Both the position numbers and the translations under genes were made by a program. This document shows positions 34,545-45,109 of a DNA stretch of 64,000 nt, in pieces; positions within the stretch are counted from its first letter, which is position 1, and each line of letters begins with the position of its first letter. Location: contig CM061067.1 in assembly GCA_030762895.1 (NCBI GenBank), positions 53,345,667 to 53,409,666 of the forward strand. Reading direction: 5' to 3'. Source of the DNA: Sophora flavescens. Lineage: Eukaryota > Streptophyta > Magnoliopsida > Fabales > Fabaceae. The notes under the pieces were generated by a model. The model was given only the letters and a program-made list of their open reading frames with translations, had not been told where the DNA came from and made no database searches.

Positions 34545-37500
34545 TGAAAATCTTTTATTGGAATGCAAGAGGGATTGGCAATCCCTTAACTAAATCAGTT
34601 CTGGTGAAATTTTGCTTGCAGCACAAGCCAGACCTTGTTTTTATCTCAGAACCGAAAATTCCTTTAGATTGTCTATCTGACAGTTTTTGGAAGAGACTAA
34701 ATCTTAAGGTTTTTGCTGTTAATAATAGGGGTCATCTTACCCCTAATTTGTGGGGTGTGTGTGCTGAACACATTACTCCTTCTATATTGGCTAGTTCTCA
34801 ACAGCATATTTCTTTATCTCTGCCACTGAATTCTCAAAACCTGTTCATCTCAGTAGTGTATGCATCAACATCCCACATTGACAGAAGGACTCTCTGGTTA
34901 GAGTTAGCCACTTTACAACAAACTTATCAAGGTCCTTGGTGTTGCATAGGAGATTTTAATGCCATTCTTGGTGCTCATGAAAAGAGGGGTGGAAGGCTGC
35001 CTTCTACAATTTCCTGTGAAGAATTTAGAGCCTGGTCAGACTCCTGTCAGCTTACTCACATCACCACTCAAGGAGCCTCTTTCACTTGGTCAAACATGAG
35101 GGGTCATGGAAATCACACAGAACTGAGGTTGGATAGAGCTTTATGTAATGATGATTGGTTCTCAGTCTGGGACAATGTAGCTTGTTGTACTTTACCAAGG
35201 AATCATTCAGACCACTTTCCCCTTCTACTCATTCTGAAAAATGGTGCCAAACTGAAGCCTGCTCCTTTCAAATTCCACAGCATGTGGACTGACCATAAAG
35301 ACTATAGAAGATTGGTTGCTGAAGTTTGGAAAAGGCAGTTTTGGGGCTGTCCAATGTATGTCTTGTCTCAGAAGCTAAAGAGTTTGAAATTAGAGCTGAA
35401 AGTTTGGAATAAACAGGTATTTGGAAATGTCCATTGCAAGGTTGAATAGGCCATGGATAACTTAGAAGCCATCCAATTAAAAATTGATGATGATGGTTAT
35501 TCGGGATCAGTTTGCACTCTCAAGAACTAGCAGCCCAAACTGAATTGAATCTGGCTCTCTCTTTTCAAGAATCCTTTTGGAGAGAAAAGGCTAGATTGAG
35601 CTGGTTTGCTGAAGGTGATAGAAATTCTGGCTTTTTCCACAAGGTAACAAAAATTAGAAGTGCTTCGAGTCCAATGTCCATTCTTAAAGTTGGAAATTCT
35701 GTCTTGGATAATCAAAGGGCAATTGAGGATCATGTCCTAGGCTTCTATCAGACTTTATATGCCTCAGATAATTCTTGTGTGCACAATGACATTATTGAAA
35801 CAGTCATCCCTCCCTTGGTCTCTGCTCAAGATAATGTGATGCTCACTAATATTCCAACATTCAAGGAGGTTAAGAATGCTGTTTTCAATTTAGACAGGAA
35901 TAGTGCCCCGGGCCCGGATGGTTTTGGAGGAAGCTTTTATCATTCATTCTGGGACATTGTTGGGAATGATGTCCACAACTCAGTTGTGCAATTCTTTAGA
36001 GAGGGCTGGATTCTTCCAAATCTGAATTCAAACAGGGTTGTCCTCATCCCCAAGTTTGTTGGTGCTGACAGGATTGAGAATTACAGGCCTATTGCTCTTG
36101 CAAATTTTCAGTTTAAGGTGATCACAAAAGTGTTGGCTGATAGGCTTGCTGGAATCATGCCAAAAATCATCTCCCCCGAGCAAAGAGGTTTCATTAGAGG
36201 AAGGCATATCTCAGAATGCATTTGTATTGCCTCAGAGGCAGTAAACATGTTGAACAAAAAGGTGTTTGGAGGCAATATTGCCTTGAAATTTGATATCAAA
36301 AAGGCTTTTGACACCTTGGACTGGAATTTTCTTTTGACAGTTCTGCACTCCTTCGGATTCAATCAACAATTCTGCTCTTGGATTCATACTATTTTGAAGT
36401 CTGCTCATCTCTCTATTTCAGTTAATGGCCTCTCAGTTGGTTATTTCAATTGTAAAAGAGGAGTAAGGCAAGGAGACCCTCTTTCTCCTCTCCTCTTTTG
36501 TTTGGATGAAGAAGTACTAAGCAGAGGGATCTCTAGATTGGTTGAGTTGGGCAAGTTACAGCACATGGCTAGTCCTAAGGATTTTCCTACTCCTAGCCAC
36601 ATCCTTTATGCTGATGACATTATGGTTTTCTGCAAAGGATCCAAAGCTAACCTTAGACATCTTATGCAACTGTTTGAGAATTATGGACAAGCTTCTGGTC
36701 AAGTCCTTAGTCTTGAGAAGTGCAGATTTTATGCAGGGTCAATGTCCTCTAGAAGAGTGGATGATCTGAGCAGTTTCTTGAGATTTCCAGCAGGTTCTCT
36801 CCCTTTTTACTACCTTGGTGTTCCTCTCTTAAAAAGGAAACCAAAAGCTCTATATCTGCAGCCTACCTTAGATAGAATTAAAGGAAAGCTGGCCTCTTGG
36901 AAAGGTTCTCTCCTATCTATCATGGGAAGAGTGCAGCTTGTTAACTCAGTGATTCAAGGTACTCTATCTTACAGCTTTCACATCTACAAGTGGCCTGCCT
37001 CATTGTTAAAGCAGCTGGATGGTTGGATCAGGAATTTTGTTTGGTCCGGAGACATTCACAAAAGGAAGCATATAACTGTGGCCTGGAAAACTGTCTGTTC
37101 TTCTGTGGAAGATGGTGGTCTTGGTCTTAGGTCTCTTAGAGCCATTAATGAGGTCTCTATGTTGAAGCTTTGCTGGGAAGTGACCTCTTCAAATGAGCAG
37201 TGGGCCAAGTTCCTAAAAGCAAGATTTCTCAGAAGTTCAATGCCTATTACTCATCATGTTAGTTCTTCCTTATGGCCTGCTTTAAAGGTCCGGTTTCCTA
37301 TGATTAAAGAGCATTCTTCTTGGTTAATAGGAAATGGCCACTCTGTTAACTTTTGGACAGACAAGTGGTTGCCCGAGCCTCTGGAAAACCTGATGAATAT
37401 TCCATCTGATTGGCAGCAGGATTTATCTGCCAAGGTTTCTGATTTCATTGTTGATAATTTCTGGAACATTCCTTACTGCCTGCAGCATCACTTCCCTAGC

Positions 37501-38672
37501 ATAATGGACAAGGTCTGCCAGACTCACATTCCCATCGAGCCTTGTGAGGATAGACTGGTGTGGGACAGTGCAGCAAATGGTCTTCTAACTTTCAAGGATG
37601 CATTCCTTTTCCTTAATCCTGTAAGAAACCTTGCTCCAGGATTCTCACAAATTTGGTCCAGGGCAATTCCTCCCTCTAGATCATTTCTAGTTTGGAGACT
37701 TTTCCATCACAAAATGCCAACAGATGAAAATATAAGGAGAAGGGGATACACCTTGGCCTCAATGTGCAGCTTGTGTGGCTCAGCAGGGGAATCTTCTTCC
37801 CATCTGTTCCTTACCTGCAGTTATGCAGCTGCTCTGTGGGGTTGGTTGAGTTCAAGACTGTTACACACAATAGATCACTCATCTATAGAGAACCTGTTCT
37901 TGGTATGTAGAGGAAACAACCCTCAAGTTAATGAAGTATCACTAGCTGCTGTTATTCATGTAATATGGGTAGTTTGGACAGCAAGAAACAAGTGCAGGTT
38001 TGACAATAAGATACTCGGTATAGAAGCTGCTCAAAATTTGGTAACTTCAGCTGTTTGGCTCTCAGGAAATCTGGCAAATGGTGCAATGTTTAATTCGGTT
38101 AATGAGCTAGTTATTCTCAAGAACTTTAGCCTTGACTGCCACTACAGAAAGTCTCCAAAGATTACAGAAGTTATTTGGCACTCTCCTCCATGCAATTGGA
38201 CTAAATGTAACATTGATGGTGCAGCCCATGGTTCCCCCGGTCCATCTGCAAGTGGGGTATCTTTAGAGGCCACAATGCGGCTGCACTTGGCTGCTTCTCT
38301 TGCAACTTAGGTACTTCATCATCACTTGCAGCAGAAATATCAGCTGCTATGCATGCTATAGAAATAGCTCACAATAGAGGTTGGTTTAATCTTTGGATTG
38401 AAACTGATTCAATTTTGGTATTGAAGGCTTTTAATAACCAGAGCTTAGTTCCATGGCGTCTTCAAACAAGGTGGATAAACTGTATGGTAGTAGCTAGGGC
38501 TCTTTCTTGCCAAGTTACTCATATTTATAGGGAAGGGAACCACTGTGCGGATAAGTTAGCCAATCATGGCATACACAATCCGGGATTTATTTGGTGGGAT
38601 ACAATTCCTCCCTTTATCAGAGAGGATTTTGTTAGAGATAGGCTTAGTTTGCCCAGATACAGATTTTCTTAA
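34544..38672 (+). pseudogene. LINE ORF2 (endonuclease, reverse transcriptase, RNase H), broken
   Basis: ORF2 does target-primed reverse transcription. The endonuclease part (34544-35449) has NARGIGN, ISEPK, GDFNAIL and NHSDHFP, so the catalytic residues look kept. A TAG at 35447-35449 and a shift of reading frame before 35512 separate it from the RT part. The RT has NSAPGPDGF, FDIKKAFDTLDW, GVRQGDPLSP and the catalytic YADDI (about 36607-36621). A Cys/His zinc-binding region follows (CSLCGSAGESSSHLFLTC). The C-terminal RNase H begins CNIDGAA, loses one base near 38258, and continues from 38349 (WIETDS, EGNHCADKLAN) to 38672. Apart from these lesions the frame is long and clean. Confidence 0.92.
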
Positions 38673-38858
38673 TGTATTTTCTCTTTGCATGGGTTTGGGT
38701 AACATGTCCCACCATGTTCTCCTTTTTTTGTATTCTTCCTTGCTTATTTAATAAAGTGTAGTGTGAGGCTTTTGATGGATGGTTTTGTGGTGCCAACCTA
38801 GTTGGGATGGCAAAACTCATTCTGAGGCTTTTCACACTACTTATATATAAAAAAAAAT
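38673..38858 (+). other. LINE 3' UTR and tail
   Basis: Includes an AATAAA signal (about 38749-38754) and ends in TATATAAAAAAAAAT directly before the right target duplication. Confidence 0.7.
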
Positions 38859-38873
38859 ATATCCTACCACTAG
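38859..38873 (+). repeat. LINE target-site duplication, right
   Basis: ATATCCTACCACTAG, identical to 32802-32816. Confidence 0.95.
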
Positions 38874-39470
38874 ATATTTTTAGTATTGCCACTAAACTAG
38901 GTCTTGCAGTCTACAATTATAACTAATTAATCACATAATATTATGTTGACAGTGTAAAAAACTTTACATTGATAGTGAACAACAATTAAACTCTTTTTGT
39001 ATTCGGATTTTACACTCCCAGAATCATCAGACTTGTGACTCTATATTTGACAAAATGTTCATACGACACCTTGAAGAGTTAATTTTGGATAGATAAATGA
39101 TTTTATGTTCATAGTATAATTACTTGATACATAGTAGGTGGAATTGTCCTGCTATATGAGAAATGCTTTTCAATTTCCGAAATGCTTTTCAGTTTCCGAT
39201 ACTTCCTTTCTTTTTTAAATTGTTTTATCAAGAAAATTAGTACCAAAAATTTTGGGGATAGTGGCAATTGATTTTCACCGAGTGCTTAAAAAGTGGTCAA
39301 CCAGATAGATGCCCAGCATTGTTTGATTATCATAGAGGCTTGAAGTTGTTGGAAAGGCTTCCTTGATAGTTTTATTAAGGTTTTTGATTTAAAATTAGAA
39401 TTTCAATTGCAACTATAATTTAAATTTATGATTTTGGATTCAAATTGTCTTATCTAATGGTTTCCGGAAA
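38874..39470. other. AT-rich stretch, nothing recognised
   Basis: Continues the sequence interrupted by the LINE. It has no coding frame or transposon end that I can support. Confidence 0.4.
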
Positions 39471-39745
39471 TCATTGTATCTTATCTATATAATCTGATAA
39501 TCTTGTATCTTATCTAATATGATAATTTCTTATGAAATGATTGTATCTTATCCTATATAATCTGATAATCTCGTATCTTATGTAATCTGATGATCTCTTA
39601 TGAAATCATTGTACCTTATCCTATATAATCTGATAATCTCTTATCCTATCTAATTAGATGATCTCTTATGAAATCATTGTATCTTATCCTATCTAATCTG
39701 ATAATCTCTTATATCTTATCCTATCTAATTTGATAATCTCTTATT
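39471..39745 (+). repeat. 68-bp tandem repeat, about 4 copies
   Basis: Units begin ATCATTGTATCTTATCCTAT, contain AATCTGATAATCTCTTAT-type text, and end CTCTTATGAA. Copies are 67-75 bp and differ by a few bases. Within a unit, a shorter GATAATCTCTTAT phrase recurs. Confidence 0.85.
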
Positions 39746-39984
39746 AGAATTTAAATTCAAAATTGAATTTAAGTTGATTCATCTTCTCTTATGATATCTT
39801 AGCATATGATTCCTGTAAGTCAAATAAGCTATTTTGATATTTAAATTTAATTATTTACTACTACTTTTTGAAGGAAATCAAGATATACTTGACATGCTCA
39901 TAAGCTACTCAATTCAAACAACCTCATCACAACAACTTGGGAGGCCAGGTCAAACTAAATATACACGATTGCACCACATGGGAT

Positions 39985-40850
39985 GTCAATTCCACCAAGA
40001 GTCCAGAATAATGGTCATTGGTGAGGGGGAAAACCGCTAAGAGTCCAGAATGATGGTCATTGGTGAGAATATAATTACTAAGAGTCCGGACTGATGGTCA
40101 TTAGTAAAGAGAAACTCTCCAAGAGCTCGGAATGCCGAGCATTGGGAGGCCAATTCCACCAAGAGTCCAGAATGATGATCATTGGTGAGAAAAAAAAACC
40201 ACTAAGAGTCCAGAATGATGGTCATTAGTGATAAAATAATTACTAAGAATCCGGAATGACGGTCATTAGTAAAGAGAAACTCTCCAAGAGCTCGGAATGA
40301 CGAGCATTGGGAGGCCAATTCACAAAGAGCCCAGAATGATGGTCATTGGTGAGAAAAAAATCACTAAGCATCCAGAATGACGGTCATTAGTAAGAGAAAC
40401 TCTCCAAGAGCTCGGAATGATGAGCATTGGGAGGACAATTCCATCAAGAGTCCAGAATGATGGTCATTGGTGAGAGAAAAAATCACTAAGAGTCCAGAAT
40501 GATGGTCATTAGTGAGAAAATAATTACTAAGAGTCCGGAATGATGATCATTAGTAAAGAGAAACTCTCCAAGAGCTCGGAATGACGAACATTGGGAGGCC
40601 AATTCCTCCAAGAGTCCAGAATGATGGTCATTGGTGAGAAAATTACTACTAAAAGTCCAGAATGATGGTCATCAGTGAGAAAATAATTACTAAGAGTCCA
40701 GAATGACGGTCATTAGTAAAGAGACATTCTCCAAGAGCTCGGAATGACGGGCATTAGGAGAGTGATGGTCATTGGTGAGAAAATTACTACTAAGAGTCAA
40801 GAATGATAGTCATAAGTAGAGAGAAACTCTCCAAAAGCTTGAAACAAGCT
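39985..40850 (+). repeat. Higher-order tandem array (four 40-bp subunits per repeat)
   Basis: About 20 subunits of roughly 40 bp share a core of the form AAGAGTCCAGAATGATGGTC followed by ATT and GGTGAG, AGTGAG or AGTAAAGAG. They fall into four classes that recur in a fixed order: ATTGGTGAG, ATTAGTGAGAAAATAATT, CCGGAATGACGGTC with AGTAAAGAGAAACTC, and CAAGAGCTCGGAATGACGAG with GGGAGGCCAATTC. That gives a higher-order unit of about 160 bp repeated about five times, with decay at the right end. Such arrays are typical of the 3' untranslated region of Tat/Ogre-type Gypsy elements. Confidence 0.82.
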
Positions 40851-41122
40851 AACAAACTCTCCAAGAATAATCGCGGAGTTGATCAAAAAAGCATTATCGA
40901 AACATGAGTGATGATAGGCTAAATAAATATGATTGATGAGCTTGACACAAAGTCATCAGGGGTGTAATTCCTCATAGCAGAATGTATTTGATGAATTCAA
41001 TACAAACTCGATCGTTAAGAGCTCGGTTTCATCTCGATCTAAACTCGGTTCCTAAAAACGACTTTCAATGAAAGTGTTTGGCGAAGTAATTTCACTTTAA
41101 ACTCCTAAAAAGCACCAAGTAA
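40851..41122 (+). mobile_element. Probable Tat-like Gypsy 3' region, left of the Sirevirus
   Basis: Non-coding text following the array, rich in AACTCGGTTC- and GAGCTCGG-type phrases like those near 56369-56653. It is interpreted as part of the same host element into which the Sirevirus landed. Confidence 0.45.
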
Positions 41123-42330
41123 TTCAGCTCTAACTAGACGGAGATCAAAATTACTCATTGAGATATAGCAAGTCCAAAGACTTGATAGACGAGAGGATAT
41201 GCCATGTCAGTAGATGAGTAATATGAAGGAGTAAACAGACTTAGTCTCACAAATAACTGAGTAGACAGAGATTTTGAGTAGACGATTTTCTATCTCCTAT
41301 ATGTTCTTATAAGGTGAATAAATGCAATCTGGTTCTCTTGAATTTATTCCAAATTATTTATATTTATTTCAATAGAATATTTGTTCTTCTCATTGGTTTT
41401 ATCTAATGCCTTGCCTTCTTGCAAAAGAAAACATAGTACCATCGAGGAAATACAAAAAGCAGAATAATACAATGAGAAATTGCAACACGATCTGTACGAT
41501 GACAACTTTATGATTGGAAAAAGCTGGATTGTACACAAAGGAGGAAAAACAGTTTTCAAGCTGCAATGCTCAGAGCAGTGAGCCTCCATTTTATACTACC
41601 ATGATAACCAAGAGTGTATTTCAGCATTGCCAAGATCAAGCCTTCAGTCAGTCCGGATATTATGCTATCTCTAAACGGGAAATTCAAAATGACCGTTGAA
41701 GCTTTTCAAGAGAAGAAGAATGTCACTATAAGTAGAAGACCTCAGATACTGAAGAACAACTTTTGCTAGCCAACAACTTCTGCCTATACAATATTTGCGA
41801 GAGCAAGCTCCTATTCATTCATTCTTTCAAAAAGTAAAAGTTTGTAATCTCTTTAGTTTGAATATTGTGAAAACGTTCAACAGATCTTAAACTTTCATAT
41901 CATCACACATGGTGAGTTAAGAAGATCAAAAACAAACAAATTTCTTGGTTAGAGTTAGAGCCTGAAGAGGCTTGGTAAGAAAGGAATACTTGTAGCCTGG
42001 AGAGGTGTTGAATACTTGATTGTAATCTATTTGGAGAAATATTGGATAAAACCTTCAAGTCGAAGGGACTGGACTTAAATCTTGGTTGGAAGAGAGTGAA
42101 CCGGGATAAAATCATATGCGTGAACATTCTATCCTTAAACTCTTACAACTTTATTTTTTTATACTGACTGTGGGGTTTTGATATTGCTTTTGTTAAATCT
42201 CAAAAGTTCTTTTTTCACTGTGTGCATATGTTTTATATATCCTCGTGTGAGAAAAACAGTTTTAAAAGGTTGTTTTAGAAAAATTATTCACAAACACAAT
42301 TCAACCCCCTTCTTGTGTTTCTCTGTGTCA
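41123..42330 (+). repeat. Sirevirus 5' LTR (5'-truncated)
   Basis: From about 41137 to 41935 it is near-identical to 55572-56368 in the 3' LTR. The rest, to 42330, is the R/U5 end that the 3' LTR lacks. Its left edge abuts unrelated sequence at AGCTCTAA. Confidence 0.8.
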
Positions 42331-42335
42331 ACTTT

Positions 42336-42350
42336 AGTTGGTCTCAGAGC
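42336..42350 (+). other. Primer-binding site of the Sirevirus
   Basis: AGTTGGTCTCAGAGC, close to the TGGTATCAGAGC complement of the 3' end of initiator tRNA-Met used by Copia elements. It has one substitution. Confidence 0.7.
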
Positions 42351-42407
42351 TCACCCTCGAAAGGGTTGAGCATCTAACAAGTGTTGAGGGAGTTCGACCC
42401 AACAACC

Positions 42408-44053
42408 ATGGATGTAGAAGGACAAGCTATCAACAGACCTCCTCTCTTCGATGGAACTGACTATGACTACTGGAAGAAGAGGATGATGGCATTTTTGGAT
42501 GCACAAAGTCTAGATATCCGGGAGCTCATAGAAACTGGTTATACTGAGCCCAGATATGAAGATAGAGCTGCTGTTGCGAGAGCAGATTGGACTGCAGATC
42601 AAAAGGCAAAACATCAACTTAATCTAAAACTAAGCACTATCTAATGTATATTATTATTAGATATGAACATGACAAAGTTCACAACTGCAATACTGCTAAA
42701 GAAATATGGGATACTCTTGCCCTAGCTCATGAGGGTTCATCACAAGTGAATGAATAAAAAATAAGCATGCTGGTTCACCAGTATGAACTGTTTAAAATGG
42801 CTGATCATGAAACTATAGATCAGATGTTTAGGAGATTCAGACTATCACCAACAGTCTCAGATCACTTGGAAAATCTTATGAAAATAGAGACCATGTAAGA
42901 AAGATTCTGAGAAGTCTCTCAAAGCAACGGAGACCCAATGTGACAGCTATTCAAGAAGCCAAAAATCTGAACACTCTTTCTCTAGAAGAGCTTCTGGGAT
43001 CACTCAAGGTGCATGAACTTGAACTAAATGAAGAAGAAAATTCCATAAAAGAAAAATCTTTTGCCCTAAAGGCAAAGAAGACAAGTTCATCAAAAGTATT
43101 CAAAGCTGCTGAGTCATTAGATGAATCAGGATCTTCTGATAATGATGAAGGGACAGATGAGGATGAACTATCTTTCATTTCCAGGAAGATTCAACATATG
43201 TGGAGAAAGAAATGTGGTTTCAGAAGGAAGCAGTTCAACAAGATATTTTCCAAGGAAAAGTCAGATTCCAAGGAAAATGTCCACCCTTGTGCTTTGAATG
43301 CAAGAAACCTGGACATTTCAAAGTTGATTGCCCTGAGCTGAAGGATAAAAAGAAATTCTTCAAAAAAAGAAAGGCTTAATGGCTACATGGGAGGATCTTG
43401 ATCTGTCTTCATCATATGATGAAGATAATGCTGAGGAAGAGGCAAATATCTGTCTCATGGCAGACACTGCATCAAAAAGTGAATACACTGATGCTGAGGT
43501 AATGGACTCTGACCCGTCCACTCTTCAAAATGCTTTTGATGAATTATTGCATGAGTCGTCCATACTATCTCGAGAGTATAGGAGTCTCAAAAAGAAATTT
43601 TCTAAATTGTCTAGAGAATTTGATAGGGTTTGCATTGAGAAACAAAACCTTAAATATGAAAATGACATACTAAAATCAGTGAATATCAGTCTAACTGACA
43701 AAATGGAGTGTGAACCTGATGTTTCTTGTGAAGTTGCAAAACTGAAACAAGATGTAACATATCTGACAGACTCTCTGTCAAAGCTTGTAGGTGGCTCAGA
43801 TAAACTTGGTCTCATTTTAAGGTACTCTAGGTCACCACATGATAAATCTGGCATTGGTTATGACAAAGAGAAGAAAGAAGCATCTCACCAAAAGGCAACA
43901 CAACATACACAACATAAAGCTTCAAAAGCTCAAGCTAAACATGCTAAAATAAGTCTGGCTTGTCCAACACCTTTTGCAAAGTGTGTGGAAAGAATGGGCA
44001 TACTACAACTAGATGCATACAAAATAAACATGCTAAGCATACTCTTCCAGTGA
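42408..44053 (+). pseudogene. Sirevirus gag, broken
   Basis: It starts MDVEGQAINRPPLFDGTDYD, as Sirevirus gag proteins do (the N-terminal FDGxxYxxWK block). Stops (for example 42642-42644) and shifts interrupt the capsid part. A knuckle reading CFECKKPGHFKVDC lies in another frame at about 43288-43330. An acidic and coiled-coil part runs 43379-43840 (SLKKKFSKLSREFDRV), characteristic of Sirevirus gag. A second knuckle, CKVCGKNGHTTTRC, lies at about 43975-44016. Confidence 0.82.
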
Positions 44054-44149
44054 CCACTAACAAGAAAGGACCCAAGTTAGTTTGGGTACCTAAAGATAAG
44101 ATAATACCTGTTGCAGATTTGCTTAACAACAGGAAAGAAACAAACATCT

Positions 44150-44316
44150 TGATACTTGGATAGTGGGTGCTCACGACACATGACAGGAGAAAGGTGTATG
44201 TTCAAAGACCTTAGAGCCAAAGATGGTGGCTGGGTCACATTTGGAGGAAACCAGGGAAGATCACTGGTATAGGTAAAATTGGTAAACATCATTTTCCCTC
44301 AATTGACAATGTTCTC
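44150..44316 (+). pseudogene. Sirevirus aspartic protease remnant
   Basis: A frame from about 44156 reads LDSGCSRHMTGERCMFKDL, with the DSG active-site motif and CSRHMTG typical of Copia protease. It is in a different frame from the preceding and following pieces. Confidence 0.7.
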
Positions 44317-45109
44317 TTGGTTAATGGTCTTAAACATAATCTGCTAAGTATAAGTCAATTATGTGATTGTGGATATGTTGTTTCTTTTGGTAAGAACATG
44401 TGTAATGTCAAGAAAAATAATGGATCACTTTTATTCACTGCTAAGAGGCAAAACAATCTGTATAATATTGACTTGGAGGACCTCTCAAATCAGAGTGTCT
44501 CATGTCTAATGTCCATTGAAGATGAGCGATGGATTTGGCACAAAAGGCTAGGTCATGCAAGCTTGAAATTAATTTCAAAGCTAAATAAGCATAACCTCGT
44601 AAGAGGGCTACCAAATGTCAAGTACAAATCTGATGCTCTTTGTGATGCATGTCAAAAGGGAAAACAAGTCAATGGTTCTTTTGAATCTAAAGCTATTATT
44701 AGTACCAATAAACCACTAGAGTTACTACACCTTGATCTTTTTGGTCCAACAAGGATTGCTTCTGTCAGGGGTAAGAAATATGGTCTAGTCATTGTAGATG
44801 ACTACACTAGATGGACATGTGCTATGTTCCTAACTCACAAGGATGGGTCTTTCAAGGTCTTTTTGGTATTCTGCAAACGTGCACAGAATGAAAAAGACAT
44901 GTGTATCACTTCAATCAGAAGTGACCATGAGGGAAAGTTTGAGAATGAGTTATTTCATAAGTTATGTGAAGAAAATGGTATTCTTCATAACTTCTCATTA
45001 CCAAGAACGACACAGCAAAATGATGTGGTAGATAGAAAGAACGGATCTCTTCAAGAGATGGCTAGGACTACGCTCAATGACAACTCTGTCCCTAGACACT
45101 TATGGGCTA
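44317..45109 (+). pseudogene. Sirevirus integrase, N-terminal part (split by LTR insertion)
   Basis: Contains the GAG-pre-integrase segment (WIWHKRLGHASLKLI), the zinc-binding HH-CC region (CDACQKGKQ) and the core domain with catalytic Asp in LHLDLFGPT and IRSDHEGKF. The third catalytic residue, normally Glu in the GVVERKN context, reads VVDRKN, an E-to-D change. The frame runs into the solo LTR after PRHLWA. Confidence 0.85.

Larger units (their letters stand above)
32817..38858 (+). mobile_element. L1-type LINE, near full length
   Basis: A 6,042-bp non-LTR retrotransposon with a 5' UTR, ORF1, ORF2 and an A-rich 3' tail, flanked by a perfect 15-bp duplication. An intact 5' region together with a perfect duplication is uncommon, because most LINE copies are 5'-truncated. 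It is broken by two stops and a frameshift in ORF1, a stop with frameshift in ORF2, and a 1-nt deletion in the RNase H part. The low load of damage and the perfect duplication point to a fairly young insertion. Confidence 0.93.

Noticed and set aside
39471..40850. Possible CRISPR-like array
   Set aside because: The units are contiguous tandem repeats without unique spacers, in a plant retrotransposon context.
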